From NCBI GenBank assembly GCA_011170375.1, contig DUEV01000012.1:1-64000 (forward strand): a stretch of DNA of 64,000 nt, written 5' to 3'. The notes beneath the pieces are model-generated. The model was not told the origin of the DNA. It ran no database searches and worked only from the letters and a program-made list of their open reading frames with translations. Both the position numbers and the translations under genes were made by a program. How positions within the stretch are numbered: position 1 is the stretch's first letter; each line of letters opens with the position of its first letter. The stretch is from Dehalococcoidia bacterium. Its GTDB lineage: Bacteria; Chloroflexota; Dehalococcoidia; Dehalococcoidales; Fen-1064. This document shows, piece after piece, positions 24,585 to 34,285 of the stretch.

Positions 24585-25418
24585 CTAATGCAGCTGGGTG
24601 CTAGATTCAACTCGCCAACGTTTGAGACTAACCAGGAGTCTTATCGCAGCCATCTCTATCAGAACTATTGCTAGGAAACCAAAAACGCGCTGTACCAATC
24701 CCTCAGCAGCAGCAGCAACGGCCGGAATCTGATTCACTATATATATAAGCAGGATGATTATCAATAAAACCATGAAAATCCTGGCAATAATCCGCCATGT
24801 CGGGTCGTTGCGTTTGAGCCAGGCGAAGACAAACATCCCACCCTCAAAGGAAGAGCAACCAATAATTATCCCGACATTATGTAAACTCCCTGAAGTCGTT
24901 CGTATTGATTCGACTGCTCTCGAGTCATCAGAAAAAACACCGCCGAGCAGGAAACCTATTCCATGTAAAAAATAGAATAGAAGTACCAGCCAGGCAAAAC
25001 GGTGCTCTCTTACACTCCGGTAAAGCGCGAAACCAAAGCCTAAAATCATGATACCATAGGTAATAAAACCGGTAGTCATCCACCCGGGGTGAGGACTGCC
25101 CAGGGCAGCCAGCTGGCTTATCGGGTCTGACACGTGGCTATAACCACTGGTTACGGCCGCCCCGACGAATGCAAGAACAATAAAAATAATCGGGGCTACC
25201 ACACCACAAACAGCCAGTAACCCCCAGAGAAAATCCCTTTGATTTAAAATACGAAAAATGCCATGTCCACGCGATAAATCAGAAGCCTGACGTGGGGTCA
25301 GAAAAAGTGTTTGTATAACGGAATCAATTATCCGGCGATATCTTTTCCTACTTCTTCTTCGTCTGCCAGATACTGTGCTCTCTGTCAAAAATGAGCCCTT
25401 TCTTGATATCAGTACCAC
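24585..25418 (-). CDS. DUF998 family membrane protein
   Basis: A protein with six hydrophobic helices, starting in earnest at FLWGLLAVCGVVAPIIF. Landmarks are SGYSHVSDPISQLAALGSPHPGW and GIGFLLGGVFSDDS, as in DUF998 proteins. Function is unknown. The longest frame (ATG-like codon at 25418) overlaps plsY by 71 bases and adds a basic N-terminus of ~60 residues. The true start is uncertain and may lie inside. Confidence 0.65.
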   Translation of the reverse strand: MVLISRKGSFLTESTVSGRRRRSRKRYRRIIDSVIQTLFLTPRQASDLSRGHGIFRILNQRDFLWGLLAVCGVVAPIIFIVLAFVGAAVTSGYSHVSDPISQLAALGSPHPGWMTTGFITYGIMILGFGFALYRSVREHRFAWLVLLFYFLHGIGFLLGGVFSDDSRAVESIRTTSGSLHNVGIIIGCSSFEGGMFVFAWLKRNDPTWRIIARIFMVLLIIILLIYIVNQIPAVAAAAEGLVQRVFGFLAIVLIEMAAIRLLVSLKRWRVESSTQLH

Positions 25419-25980
25419 TCTTAGCTTTTGATAGTCCAGCTATAGCATACCTGACAGCTAAGAAAGCCGCAAGGAAGACAGTATAAGCGACCAGCATGCC
25501 CGAACCATTTAATTGCCAGACAAATATGGGCAGTGGGATTAGTCCTAGGGTAAGTCCCAATACCGGATTGTGAGTGATGAAAACAATGACGCAAGTAATG
25601 CCAAAACTAATGCCGAACTCTCGAGGTACCAGGGACAGCAGCACACCGGTAACGGTGGCAGCACCCTTGCCCCCCTTGAATCCCAAGAAAATGGGCCAGT
25701 TGTGTCCCAATACTGCAGCGAACCCAGCCGCGAATACCCAGATCTGTTCAAGTCCCAGCCACCGGGCAATAAACACTGCCAGCATGCCTTTGGCTATATC
25801 AGCTATCCAGACGGCATAGCCAATCCCCAATCCTACCTCGCGCATGACATTCAGGGAGCCCATGTTACCACCACCCACCTCCCGAATGTCCACATTACCC
25901 TTAGCACGAGCGGCCATGTAGGCAAAGGGGATGGAACCAAGCAGATAGCCGACAATAACGGCTGTTATTGTATTTACCAT
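25348..25980 (-). CDS. plsY: Acyl-phosphate:glycerol-3-phosphate acyltransferase PlsY
   Basis: A 210-residue integral membrane enzyme making lysophosphatidate from acyl-phosphate. Visible motifs are GSIPFAYM near the start, GGGNMGSLNV (the GSGNxGATN phosphate-binding loop, here with altered residues) and GHNWPIFLGFKGGKG. Length is normal. The start is ATG 25980, with AGGGAG 10 bases before it; a longer frame to 26049 has no support. Its position beside two degV genes fits fatty-acid activation feeding phospholipid synthesis. Confidence 0.88.
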   Translation of the reverse strand: MVNTITAVIVGYLLGSIPFAYMAARAKGNVDIREVGGGNMGSLNVMREVGLGIGYAVWIADIAKGMLAVFIARWLGLEQIWVFAAGFAAVLGHNWPIFLGFKGGKGAATVTGVLLSLVPREFGISFGITCVIVFITHNPVLGLTLGLIPLPIFVWQLNGSGMLVAYTVFLAAFLAVRYAIAGLSKAKSGTDIKKGLIFDREHSIWQTKKK

Positions 25981-26052
25981 CTGTGACAAACTCCCTGTGT
26001 CTGTATAATTTACAACTTGCAACCAATTCGTGCAAGTAGGTCTCTGCACCCG

Positions 26053-26910
26053 CTAATCATCAGCGTAGAAGGAGAGCGCTATAACACCTGGACCTGCATG
26101 CGCTCCGGCTACCGGAGCAAAATCATTTACGTAGACCTCAGCGCAGTTAAACCGAGACATTACCTGATTCTTGAGCCACTCTGCCTCATCAAGCACATCA
26201 CCATGGTCAATACTGACATGCACTGGCTTATTGGTACCTACCCTCTCCTCCATAAGCCCCAGCAGCCTGTTCAATGCCTTCGGTCTGGTTCGGACACGCT
26301 CCAGCGGCTCGAAGACTCCACTGGAGGGGGGTATCTCTAAGATAGGCTTAATATCGAGCAGGGTACCTGCCCAGAAGGCTGCCTTGCCTATGCGCCCCCC
26401 TTTCGCCACATATTCGAGTGTTTCGAGCGTTAAAATCACAGTAACGCGGTCCCTCACATCTTCGGCGGCCTTGATTACCTCAGGCAGGGACTTACCCGAA
26501 GCCGCCGCTCTCGCCGCCGCCAGAACAATGAGTCCGTAGGCCCCTACAGCCGTCCGGGAGTCGAAGATCTCTACCGGCACCTGAGAAAAGCTCTCCCTGG
26601 CTGTTATTGCCGACTCTAACCCCATGGCACTAAAGCCGGCGGTCACCAGGATACAGGCTATGCTGTTCGCCTCTCGAGCTGCCTTCTGATAGGCATCAAT
26701 GAAATCCTGGGGCGACGGCGCTGACGTAGTGGGTAGGTCTTTCGCTTGCTTAAGAAGAGTAAAGAACTCGTGGCGATGTAAATCAATGCCGTCCCGATAG
26801 GTCTTATCCCCAAACATGATGACCTCGGGCACCAGTTCGATACCATACTTGTCTATCAGCTCGCTGGGAAGGTAAATAGCGCTATCAGTTACTACCTTGA
26901 CTTCAGCCAA
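26053..26910 (-). CDS. DegV family fatty-acid-binding protein, copy 2
   Basis: A 285-residue DegV protein with KVVTDSAIYLP, PTTSAPSPQDF, VTAGFSAMGLESA and AKGGRIGKAAFWAG. The start is judged to be TTG 26910, 6 bases after GAGGA; it gives an N-terminus like that of the paralogues, while GTG 26916 is only one base from the SD. It is probably cotranscribed with copy 3, 70 bases upstream. Confidence 0.85.
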   Translation of the reverse strand: MAEVKVVTDSAIYLPSELIDKYGIELVPEVIMFGDKTYRDGIDLHRHEFFTLLKQAKDLPTTSAPSPQDFIDAYQKAAREANSIACILVTAGFSAMGLESAITARESFSQVPVEIFDSRTAVGAYGLIVLAAARAAASGKSLPEVIKAAEDVRDRVTVILTLETLEYVAKGGRIGKAAFWAGTLLDIKPILEIPPSSGVFEPLERVRTRPKALNRLLGLMEERVGTNKPVHVSIDHGDVLDEAEWLKNQVMSRFNCAEVYVNDFAPVAGAHAGPGVIALSFYADD

Positions 26911-26980
26911 TATCACTCCTCTTTCCCAAATACGGGCAGATTATATCAAGTACTATTAGGAAATATCAATGCGGATTAGA

Positions 26981-27832
26981 CTATTGATAGAAGGCGAAAC
27001 CGACCGTTCCGGTGCCACAGGCATAGCCCATCACCGGTGTAAACTCGGTAACCCACAGCTCAGCACAATTGAACTCAGAGGCTACCCTTTCCTTGAGCTT
27101 TTCCGCTTCATCCGGCGCATAGGCATGCATTACGGCAACATGCACCTCTCCCTGCCCCACCTTCTCCCTCATCATCCGGAGAATACGGTTTATGCCGTTT
27201 TCCTTTTTCCTTACCGCTCCCACAAACTTCACCAGGCCATTGGAACTGGAAAGTATTGGCCTGATACTCAATCGAGAGGCCACCTGGGCAGCTATCTTGG
27301 GTATCCGGCCAGTCCGGTATACGTAACGGATAGTATCCAGCACAGCGAAAAAGGTAACCCGGCTCCTCATGTCATCAGCTATTTTCAACACTTCCTCAAA
27401 GGTCTTGCCTTCTTCGGCGGCTCGCGCTGCTGCCAGGGCAATAAATCCCTGAGCAGCGGTAACATTCTGTGAATCAAGCACCTCTACGGAGATATCATCA
27501 ATCTCGCCCCTGGCTTGTTGCGCCGCCAAACAGGCTATGTTATAGCCAGTACTCAGCTTTGATGAAAGAGTGATACAAAGAACATTTTTCGAATACTTGC
27601 TCGCATCACGAAAGGCTTCAAGGTAATGACCAGGTGATGCTGGCGAAGTACTGAAATTATCCGGGTCCTGCAGGACCATCTCATACGCCTCAGAAGTGCT
27701 TACATCCAGCGTATCACGATATATCTCGCCCCGAAAACAGATATTGATTGGCACGATGGTAATCTTGTATCTCTCAATCATTTCAGGAGTAAGATTGGCG
27801 ATACTATCAGTGACAATGGCTACATCTTGCAC
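26981..27832 (-). CDS. DegV family fatty-acid-binding protein, copy 3
   Basis: A 283-residue DegV protein with DVAIVTDSIANLTPE, STSPASPGHY, ITLSSKLSTGYNIA and RTGRIPKIAAQVA. The start is GTG 27832 with AAAGGAG 5 bases upstream. The three DegV proteins in the window differ in the predicted lipid-cavity loops, so they may prefer different fatty acids. It is first in its operon, behind a consensus promoter with an overlapping palindrome. Confidence 0.88.
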   Translation of the reverse strand: MQDVAIVTDSIANLTPEMIERYKITIVPINICFRGEIYRDTLDVSTSEAYEMVLQDPDNFSTSPASPGHYLEAFRDASKYSKNVLCITLSSKLSTGYNIACLAAQQARGEIDDISVEVLDSQNVTAAQGFIALAAARAAEEGKTFEEVLKIADDMRSRVTFFAVLDTIRYVYRTGRIPKIAAQVASRLSIRPILSSSNGLVKFVGAVRKKENGINRILRMMREKVGQGEVHVAVMHAYAPDEAEKLKERVASEFNCAELWVTEFTPVMGYACGTGTVGFAFYQ

Positions 27833-27924
27833 GAAGACTCCTTTAACGACACAGTCACCCTTCCGGTGATTGCTATTTTATGCCTCCGCTCATAGGTCGA
27901 GCGTACAGTTTCAGGAGGTTAGAA

Positions 27925-27943
27925 TACCTAGATACTCTAGGTA
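27925..27943. promoter_or_regulatory. Operator-like palindrome at the degV copy 3 promoter
   Basis: TACCTAGA (27925-27932), TAC, TCTAGGTA (27936-27943): a perfect 8-bp inverted repeat of 19 bp. It touches the -10 box and covers the expected start of transcription, the classic place for a repressor site. Confidence 0.55.
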
Positions 27944-27971
27944 TATTAGAGTAAAAAGCCCCCTCTGTCAA
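27943..27971 (-). promoter_or_regulatory. Promoter of degV copy 3 operon
   Basis: On the minus strand: TTGACA (27971-27966), 17-base spacer, TAATAT (27948-27943). Transcription should start near 27936, about 100 bases before GTG 27832. Confidence 0.65.
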
Positions 27972-28191
27972 GTACTATACGAGACCCGATATTTTCAGCA
28001 GACAGGATATCTCGAAAACGGCAGCACTTAGTTAAAAACCATTCAAAAACAGGAGTGGCAGAGGTTTTATCTAACGGAGACATTATGCTATAATGCATTC
28101 TGATGCCTACTGGGGCTCTGACAACGGATACACACGCTACTCAAGCAGAGGCCCAACACTATTCCCCAAAATAAACGAGGAGAAGTGCTGC

Positions 28192-31100
28192 ATGCCAAAA
28201 AGGGACGATATCAATAAGGTGATGATAATTGGCTCGGGACCTATCATCATTGGGCAAGCCTGTGAGTTCGACTACTCAGGGACGCAAGCCTGCAAGGCGT
28301 TAAGAGGCCTTGGCTATGAGATAATTCTGGTCAACTCTAACCCAGCCACAATCATGACCGACCCTGGCATGGCAGACATTACCTATATTGAGCCATTAAA
28401 TCTCGACCGCATGATTCAGATTATTGAAAAGGAGCGACCGGACGCCTTGCTGCCAAATCTGGGCGGGCAATCCGGCCTAAATCTCAGCTCCGAGCTCTAC
28501 CGCTCCGGCACCCTCGAGAAACACGGCGTCCAGATTATTGGGGTTGAGGCCGATGCCATCGAACGTGGTGAGGACCGGATAGCCTTCAAAGAAACAATGA
28601 ACCGCCTCGGCATCGAGATGCCGAAAAGCACCGCCGTATACAGCGTTGAGGATGCCGAGCAGGTGGCCGCCGAGCTGGGATATCCGGTGGTTATCCGCCC
28701 TGCCTACACGATGGGTGGTACCGGTGGCGGTCTGGTCTATAACGTCGAGGAATTACGCATAGTTGCCAGCCGCGGCATCTCCGCCAGCCTCATCGGGCAA
28801 ATACTCGTCGAGGAATCCGTGCTCGGGTGGGAAGAGCTCGAGCTCGAAGTCGTTCGAGACGCCAAGAACCAGATGATAACGGTGTGTTTCATCGAGAACG
28901 TCGATGCCATGGGTGTCCACACCGGGGATTCCTACTGCACAGCCCCAATGCTCACAATAGACCCGGAGCTTCAGGAACGATTGCAGGAGTATTCCTACCG
29001 TATCGTCGAGGCGATTAAGGTAATCGGTGGCACCAATATCCAGTTTGCCCATGACCCCAAGACGGGCCGTGTCGTCGTGATTGAAATTAATCCGAGGACG
29101 TCACGCTCGTCAGCTCTGGCTTCCAAGGCAACCGGTTTTCCGATTGCGCTGGTGTCCTCCAAGCTGGCGGGGGGTCTTACGCTGGATGAAATCCCATACT
29201 GGCGGGACGGTACCCTAGAGAAGTACACCCCGTCCGGAGACTATGTGGTCGTCAAGTTTGCGCGCTGGGCTTTTGAGAAGTTCCGGGACGCAGAAGACAG
29301 GCTCGGGACACAAATGCGGGCTGTCGGTGAGGTAATGAGCATCGGCAAAAACTACAAGGAGGCTTTTCTGAAGTCGATTCGGTCACTGGAAAGCGGGCGC
29401 CACGGCTTGGGCTTTGCCAAAGACTTTCACGAGAGACCATTAGCCGAGCTGATGGAAATGCTCAATGAACCCACCAGCGAGCGACAATTCATTATGTACG
29501 AGGCACTTCGCAAGGGTGCCAGCATTCAAGAGCTCTACGAGAAAACATATATAAAACCCTGGTTCATCGAGCAGATGAAGGAGCTGGTCGAGCTTGAGGA
29601 ACGAATTCTGCAATTCAGAGGCAGGATGTTGCCGGATGAGCTACTTATCCAGGCGAAGAAGGACGGATTCGCCGATCGCTACCTTGCACAACTTCTTAGC
29701 ATACCGGAAAAGGATATTCGAGCGAAACGTATTTCACTGGGGATTACCGAGGCATGGGAGCCAGTACCGGTCAGCGGAGTAGAAAATGCCGCCTACTACT
29801 TCTCTACCTATAATGCCCCCGATAAGACGCTCGCAAGTGACCGGCGCAAGGTTATGGTGCTCGGCGGTGGCCCAAATCGTATCGGCCAGGGAATAGAGTT
29901 TGACTACTGCTGTGTCCATGCTGCCTTCGCTCTGCACGACATGGGGTTCGAGACCATTATGGTTAACTGTAACCCCGAAACCGTCTCCACGGACTACGAT
30001 ACGTCAGACAAGCTCTATTTTGAGCCACTAACCGTCGAGGATGTCCTCAGTATCTACGATAAAGAGAAGCCAGAGGGTGTCATTGTCCAGTTTGGAGGCC
30101 AGACCCCGCTTAACATCGCCAACCAGCTCTCTGAAGCCGGCGTCAGAATACTGGGGACCTCGCCTGAAACAATCGATTTAGCCGAGGACCGTGACCGCTT
30201 CCGGCACATGATGCAGCAGGTCGGAATGCCTATGCCGGAATCCGGCATGGCCAGCAATCTTGATGAGGCACTGCTCATTGCCAATCAAATTGGCTATCCC
30301 CTAATGGTGCGACCTTCCTACGTCCTTGGCGGACGAGGTATGCAGGTTGTCCATGATGAAGAGATGCTGAGGGAGTACATCGCTGCTGCCGTAGACGTTA
30401 CCCCTGACCGCCCTATATTAATCGATAAATTCCTGGAAAACGCAATCGAAGCCGAGGCCGACGCCATTGCTGATGGTACCGATGTCCTTGTACCGGCTAT
30501 CATGGAGCATATTGAATTAGCCGGAGTGCATTCCGGTGACTCCGCCTGCGTCATACCACCAGTGAGTATACCTGAGAAACACCTCCAGACCATCAACGAG
30601 TACACTAAAAAGATTGCACAGGAACTCAACGTGCTGGGGCTAATGAACATTCAGTATGCAATTGCTCAGGACACGGTATATGTGCTCGAGGCAAATCCCC
30701 GAGCATCCCGGACAGTCCCGATAGTCTCCAAGGTGTGCAACGTGTCTATGGCACGTATCGCGACTCAGGTTATGCTCGGTAGAAAGCTCAGTGAACTAAA
30801 TCTGAAATCACGACGGATACCACACTTCGGCGTGAAAGAATCAGTCTTTCCCTTTAATATGTTCCCGGAGGTAGACCCGCTCCTTGGCCCAGAGATGCGG
30901 TCAACAGGTGAGGTGCTGGGTATCGCCGACTCATTTGGCAATGCCTTCTTCAAGGCTGAGGAGGCAGCCAAGCAGCAGCTCCCCCTAGAAGGCACCGTCC
31001 TGATAACAGTATCAGAGAGAGACCGTCCCGCTGTGGCCGAGGTTGCCCGGAGCTTCGCCGGGCTTGGTTTTAAGATAAAGGCAACTCAGGGTACTGGCCA

Positions 31101-31392
31101 GTTCCTTAGCAGCCAGGGCATCGAGTCCGAACTGATTCTAAAGATGCACGAGGGCCGCCCGAATATCACCGATGGCATTGTCAACGGAGAAATCCAGCTG
31201 GTCATCAATACCCCGGCGGGAAAGCTCAGCCAGTACGATGACTCCTACATTCGCAAAACGGCGATAAAATACAAGGTGCCATACATTACTACTCTGGCAG
31301 CCGCCGCGGCGGCAGCTAAAGGGATAGCCGCTTATCGTCAACACGGCTCCGGGGTGAAGTCCCTGCAGAGCTACCACTCGGAAATAGGCTAA
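28192..31392 (+). CDS. carB: Carbamoyl-phosphate synthase large subunit
   Basis: A 1066-residue protein, the usual CarB length. It has two homologous ATP-grasp halves: the first begins MIIGSGPIIIGQACEFDYSGTQACKAL, the second VMVLGGGPNRIGQGIEFDYCCVHAAFAL near residue 555. A C-terminal MGS-like regulatory domain starts near 935 (PLEGTVLITVSERDRP). It makes carbamoyl phosphate for arginine and pyrimidines. The start is ATG 28192 with GAGGAG 9 bases before it. No carA lies beside it. argC follows after 42 bases, probably in the same transcript. Confidence 0.93.
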   Translation: MPKRDDINKVMIIGSGPIIIGQACEFDYSGTQACKALRGLGYEIILVNSNPATIMTDPGMADITYIEPLNLDRMIQIIEKERPDALLPNLGGQSGLNLSSELYRSGTLEKHGVQIIGVEADAIERGEDRIAFKETMNRLGIEMPKSTAVYSVEDAEQVAAELGYPVVIRPAYTMGGTGGGLVYNVEELRIVASRGISASLIGQILVEESVLGWEELELEVVRDAKNQMITVCFIENVDAMGVHTGDSYCTAPMLTIDPELQERLQEYSYRIVEAIKVIGGTNIQFAHDPKTGRVVVIEINPRTSRSSALASKATGFPIALVSSKLAGGLTLDEIPYWRDGTLEKYTPSGDYVVVKFARWAFEKFRDAEDRLGTQMRAVGEVMSIGKNYKEAFLKSIRSLESGRHGLGFAKDFHERPLAELMEMLNEPTSERQFIMYEALRKGASIQELYEKTYIKPWFIEQMKELVELEERILQFRGRMLPDELLIQAKKDGFADRYLAQLLSIPEKDIRAKRISLGITEAWEPVPVSGVENAAYYFSTYNAPDKTLASDRRKVMVLGGGPNRIGQGIEFDYCCVHAAFALHDMGFETIMVNCNPETVSTDYDTSDKLYFEPLTVEDVLSIYDKEKPEGVIVQFGGQTPLNIANQLSEAGVRILGTSPETIDLAEDRDRFRHMMQQVGMPMPESGMASNLDEALLIANQIGYPLMVRPSYVLGGRGMQVVHDEEMLREYIAAAVDVTPDRPILIDKFLENAIEAEADAIADGTDVLVPAIMEHIELAGVHSGDSACVIPPVSIPEKHLQTINEYTKKIAQELNVLGLMNIQYAIAQDTVYVLEANPRASRTVPIVSKVCNVSMARIATQVMLGRKLSELNLKSRRIPHFGVKESVFPFNMFPEVDPLLGPEMRSTGEVLGIADSFGNAFFKAEEAAKQQLPLEGTVLITVSERDRPAVAEVARSFAGLGFKIKATQGTGQFLSSQGIESELILKMHEGRPNITDGIVNGEIQLVINTPAGKLSQYDDSYIRKTAIKYKVPYITTLAAAAAAAKGIAAYRQHGSGVKSLQSYHSEIG

Positions 31393-31434
31393 CGCAAATA
31401 CCCAGGTACTTTCATACACTTGTGGAGGGTAACC

Positions 31435-32490
31435 ATGATTAAGGTCGGCATATTCGGTGGTACCGGTTACCAGGGTGGAGAAGCCCTACGTGTGCTGCTA
31501 GAGCATCCCCAGGTTGAGGTAGCCTGGGCAACCAGCAGGAGTGGAGGGGACGTGGCGTTTTATCACCCCAATCTGTATGGCATGCAGGTCAATCTGGTGC
31601 ATCCCGATAAAGCGACCCCCTGTGATGTCATCTTTCTGGCCTTGCCGACGGCCGAGTCTATTGAAGTAGCGGACAATTTCCTGCAAAAGGGGTGTAAGGT
31701 CATTGACCTGGGGGCTGCGTTCCGGCTGAAAGACCGGGAAATCTGGGAAGCTGTTTACGACCAGGAGCATCCCAGATGGAGTCTGGTTGAGGAGACCGTC
31801 TACGGTATAACGGAGCTGCACCTCGAGGAGATAAAGAATACACGGCTTGTCGCGAACCCCGGGTGTTTTACCTCTGCCGCCGTCCTCGGACTGGCCCCCT
31901 TGGTGAAGGAGAAGCTCATCGATACAAACAGGATTGTGGTTGACGGCCTGTCAGGCACAACCGGAGTCGGTGCCGAGCTATCCCGCCCAGCACACCACCC
32001 GGAAATAGGCAACAACCTGGTGCCCTACAACGTTGTCAATCACAGACAAACTTTTGAGATGGAGCAGGAACTTTCTTTGCTCGCAGAAAAACCGGTTACC
32101 ATTCATTTTACTCCGGTCTACGTTCCGATTGTCCGGGGGATACTGGACATTTGTCACACTCACCACCAGGAACCAGTCAATAGAGAGGAACTCCTGGCCA
32201 TCTACCGGGACTTCTACCGCGATGAGCCTTTCGTCAGGGTATATGACCTGCCGAAAGAGGAAGCCGTTTCCTGGCAGTACCGGCCTTACCCATGGGTCAG
32301 CTCAGTAGCCGGAACGAACTATTGCTTCATCGGGCTTGAGATTGACCAAGTCCGCAGACGGATTGTTGTCTTCAGTGTCCTGGACAGTATCGGCAAGGGG
32401 GGAGCGCAGTCCGGTATCGAGAACATGAACGTAATGTTCGACTTGGGACGCGAAACGGGACTGTCGAGGCGGGGGCTGCATCCCAGCTAG
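31435..32490 (+). CDS. argC: N-acetyl-gamma-glutamyl-phosphate reductase
   Basis: A 351-residue NADPH-dependent enzyme of arginine synthesis. It starts MIKVGIFGGTGYQGGEALRVL (nucleotide-binding GxxGxxG). The catalytic Cys is C144 in ANPGCFTSA. The second active-site region has SRPAHHPEIGNNLVPYNVVNHRQ. GGAGGG precedes ATG 31435; the in-frame ATG-like codon at 31420 has no SD. Its partner enzymes (ArgJ, ArgB, ArgD) are not in the window. Confidence 0.92.
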   Translation: MIKVGIFGGTGYQGGEALRVLLEHPQVEVAWATSRSGGDVAFYHPNLYGMQVNLVHPDKATPCDVIFLALPTAESIEVADNFLQKGCKVIDLGAAFRLKDREIWEAVYDQEHPRWSLVEETVYGITELHLEEIKNTRLVANPGCFTSAAVLGLAPLVKEKLIDTNRIVVDGLSGTTGVGAELSRPAHHPEIGNNLVPYNVVNHRQTFEMEQELSLLAEKPVTIHFTPVYVPIVRGILDICHTHHQEPVNREELLAIYRDFYRDEPFVRVYDLPKEEAVSWQYRPYPWVSSVAGTNYCFIGLEIDQVRRRIVVFSVLDSIGKGGAQSGIENMNVMFDLGRETGLSRRGLHPS

Positions 32491-32537
32491 GAGTTAAAAG
32501 GCTGAGTTAGCCCATATCAGATAATCCACGGGTACTC

Positions 32538-33833
32538 TTAATTGTCAATGAAGGAAGCAGCGGCCTGGTACCGTGAGCAGACTGAGGACCCATTTCCATT
32601 CAACACACTCGTTGCCACATGCAAGTAGTCCCTGAGTAGCCTGGGCATCAAGAAGCTTCTCCGTACCGACTCCCGACCGGCTTCACCTATACTCTTTGCC
32701 AGTGCCCGGTCATTCAAGAGGTCTACAATAGCTCGAGCACATGATGCAATGTCGTTCACCAGCAGACCGTTCTCACCGTCGTGTATCTGGAGCCTGATTC
32801 CCCCGCAATTTCCACCAATCACAGGGACCCCTTTCCACATCGCCTCCGCTACGGTCAGACCGAACCCCTCTCTGATAGACTTCTGCACAATGATATCAGA
32901 GCCTGACTGAAAGGCATTCACCTCAAGGTCACCAATAACTATAGGGTCAGAGAAAAGGTGAATCTCAGGGTCGTTCCTGGCATACTGCTGAACGCTGGTC
33001 AGAACCTCCAGGGCTTCATAGTCGTCATCAGCCGTCATGGCTCCAACTAGTGCCAGCTGTAGCGTGGGAACCTCTTTTCGAGCCAATCGGAATGCGTGAA
33101 TTACTCCCCATGGGTCCTTCCAGCGGTCGAACCGTGATACCTGCGTCACCAGAGGTCTGCCGGGGTCTATACCGAGCCCAGCCAGCACTTCTCGTGCCTG
33201 GTCAAAACTCAAGGGCTTGTGCTTCGGTATTAACGGGTCAATAGCAGGAGGAGATACGAACACCCTGTCCGCATTGTTGTCCTCTGGAAGATACTCCGGC
33301 ATACTGGCCATTACTATCTTGTAATCGCTCATGTAGGAGCGTAGCAATCCCATGACACTTTTGTTGGGCCTGGTGGCATCAACATGGCATACCCAGACCC
33401 CAGGCGGCGAGTTCAGATAGTGAAGCAAGGGTAAAACCTGAGCATCGTGGATAAGCCACAGGTCGGCGGTCAGCCCCATCACGGTCGCAGCGTCTGCAGC
33501 CTTCTGATTATGCCTCAGATAAATGTCAATGTCATCATGGCACAGGCTCTCACCATCACCCTGAAGACAATGGTGCAGGATTTTACCCACCCGAAAGAAC
33601 GACTCATCTGGCTCGATGGCATACCACTCAGCCTCAATCCCGACACTCCGCATAAGAGGTACCAACGATTGCAGAATCTCAGCCACGCCTCCACCAACAG
33701 GGGTGGCATTTACATGTACGACGCGCATTCCCTGCAGCTTTTCGGCGGCACTGGTTATCCCCGATATAAGACTTTCGGGCACAACGCCCGAATACTGAGC
33801 AAGCTGTATTTCCTGTGTCGGGACCCTGATCAT
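32538..33833 (-). CDS. treT: TreT-like trehalose glycosyltransferring synthase, copy A
   Basis: A 431-residue GT4-family protein. The N-terminal half has VVHVNATPVGGGVAEIL, typical of TreT, with HDAQVLPLLHYL. The C-terminal half has SRFDRWKDPWGVIHAF and REGFGLTVAEAMWKGVPVIG, the nucleotide-sugar site with its Glu pair. TreT joins an NDP-glucose to glucose to form trehalose. GGAGGAG lies 10 bases before ATG. It is the second of two minus-strand paralogues, 452 bases after copy B. Confidence 0.78.
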   Translation of the reverse strand: MIRVPTQEIQLAQYSGVVPESLISGITSAAEKLQGMRVVHVNATPVGGGVAEILQSLVPLMRSVGIEAEWYAIEPDESFFRVGKILHHCLQGDGESLCHDDIDIYLRHNQKAADAATVMGLTADLWLIHDAQVLPLLHYLNSPPGVWVCHVDATRPNKSVMGLLRSYMSDYKIVMASMPEYLPEDNNADRVFVSPPAIDPLIPKHKPLSFDQAREVLAGLGIDPGRPLVTQVSRFDRWKDPWGVIHAFRLARKEVPTLQLALVGAMTADDDYEALEVLTSVQQYARNDPEIHLFSDPIVIGDLEVNAFQSGSDIIVQKSIREGFGLTVAEAMWKGVPVIGGNCGGIRLQIHDGENGLLVNDIASCARAIVDLLNDRALAKSIGEAGRESVRRSFLMPRLLRDYLHVATSVLNGNGSSVCSRYQAAASFIDN

Positions 33834-34285
33834 AATGTATATCTCCTCCAGTTACCCCTTTTAAGTTCTAGTAGACTGGCCCCGGCTGGTTCTGTATGTC
33901 GAGAGAAATCACGACCAGCTACTATTACCTATCACTTGTTACAACCATTGCTCACTACTTATTACAATTGTAATATTGAGCAACAGTGCTATATATCCCG
34001 CAAAGGTACTCCAAGCAGTAGTACTTTAAGCAACAGTACTTTCGGATTAGCGCTGAACGAGACCGCCTCATAAAAGCCAGTTGGGGACACAGTCAGGCCG
34101 ACTCCTTTGCTTGTGAGAACTCTATAGTCTATGACTATAGCTTCCAGAGGTTGGAAAAAGGTTAGAGGAGGGGCATGGTTTGATTAGAGTTCAGAGTGAC
34201 TGTGTGAGAGGCAGTAGACAGTTTCCGCAGCAAGAGGAAGGGATAACAGACTACCTTAGTCCTGCTCTTTGATAGTCTGGTCTCA
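33834..34285. other. Intergenic region between the two TreT-like genes
   Basis: 452 bases without a credible gene. It holds a perfect 16-bp palindrome TATTACAATTGTAATA (33960-33975) and two tandem 15-base repeats AAGCA(GT/AC)AGTACTTT at 34013-34027 and 34028-34042, with a related GAGCAACAGTGCTAT at ~33978. These could be sites of a regulator of copy A. Confidence 0.4.

Noticed and set aside
28093-28191. N-terminal extension of CarB
   Set aside because: The added 33 residues match no CarB and a good SD stands before ATG 28192.
33447-34073. 208-residue plus-strand ORF
   Set aside because: It is mostly antisense to TreT copy A and then crosses the palindrome and tandem repeats; no SD.
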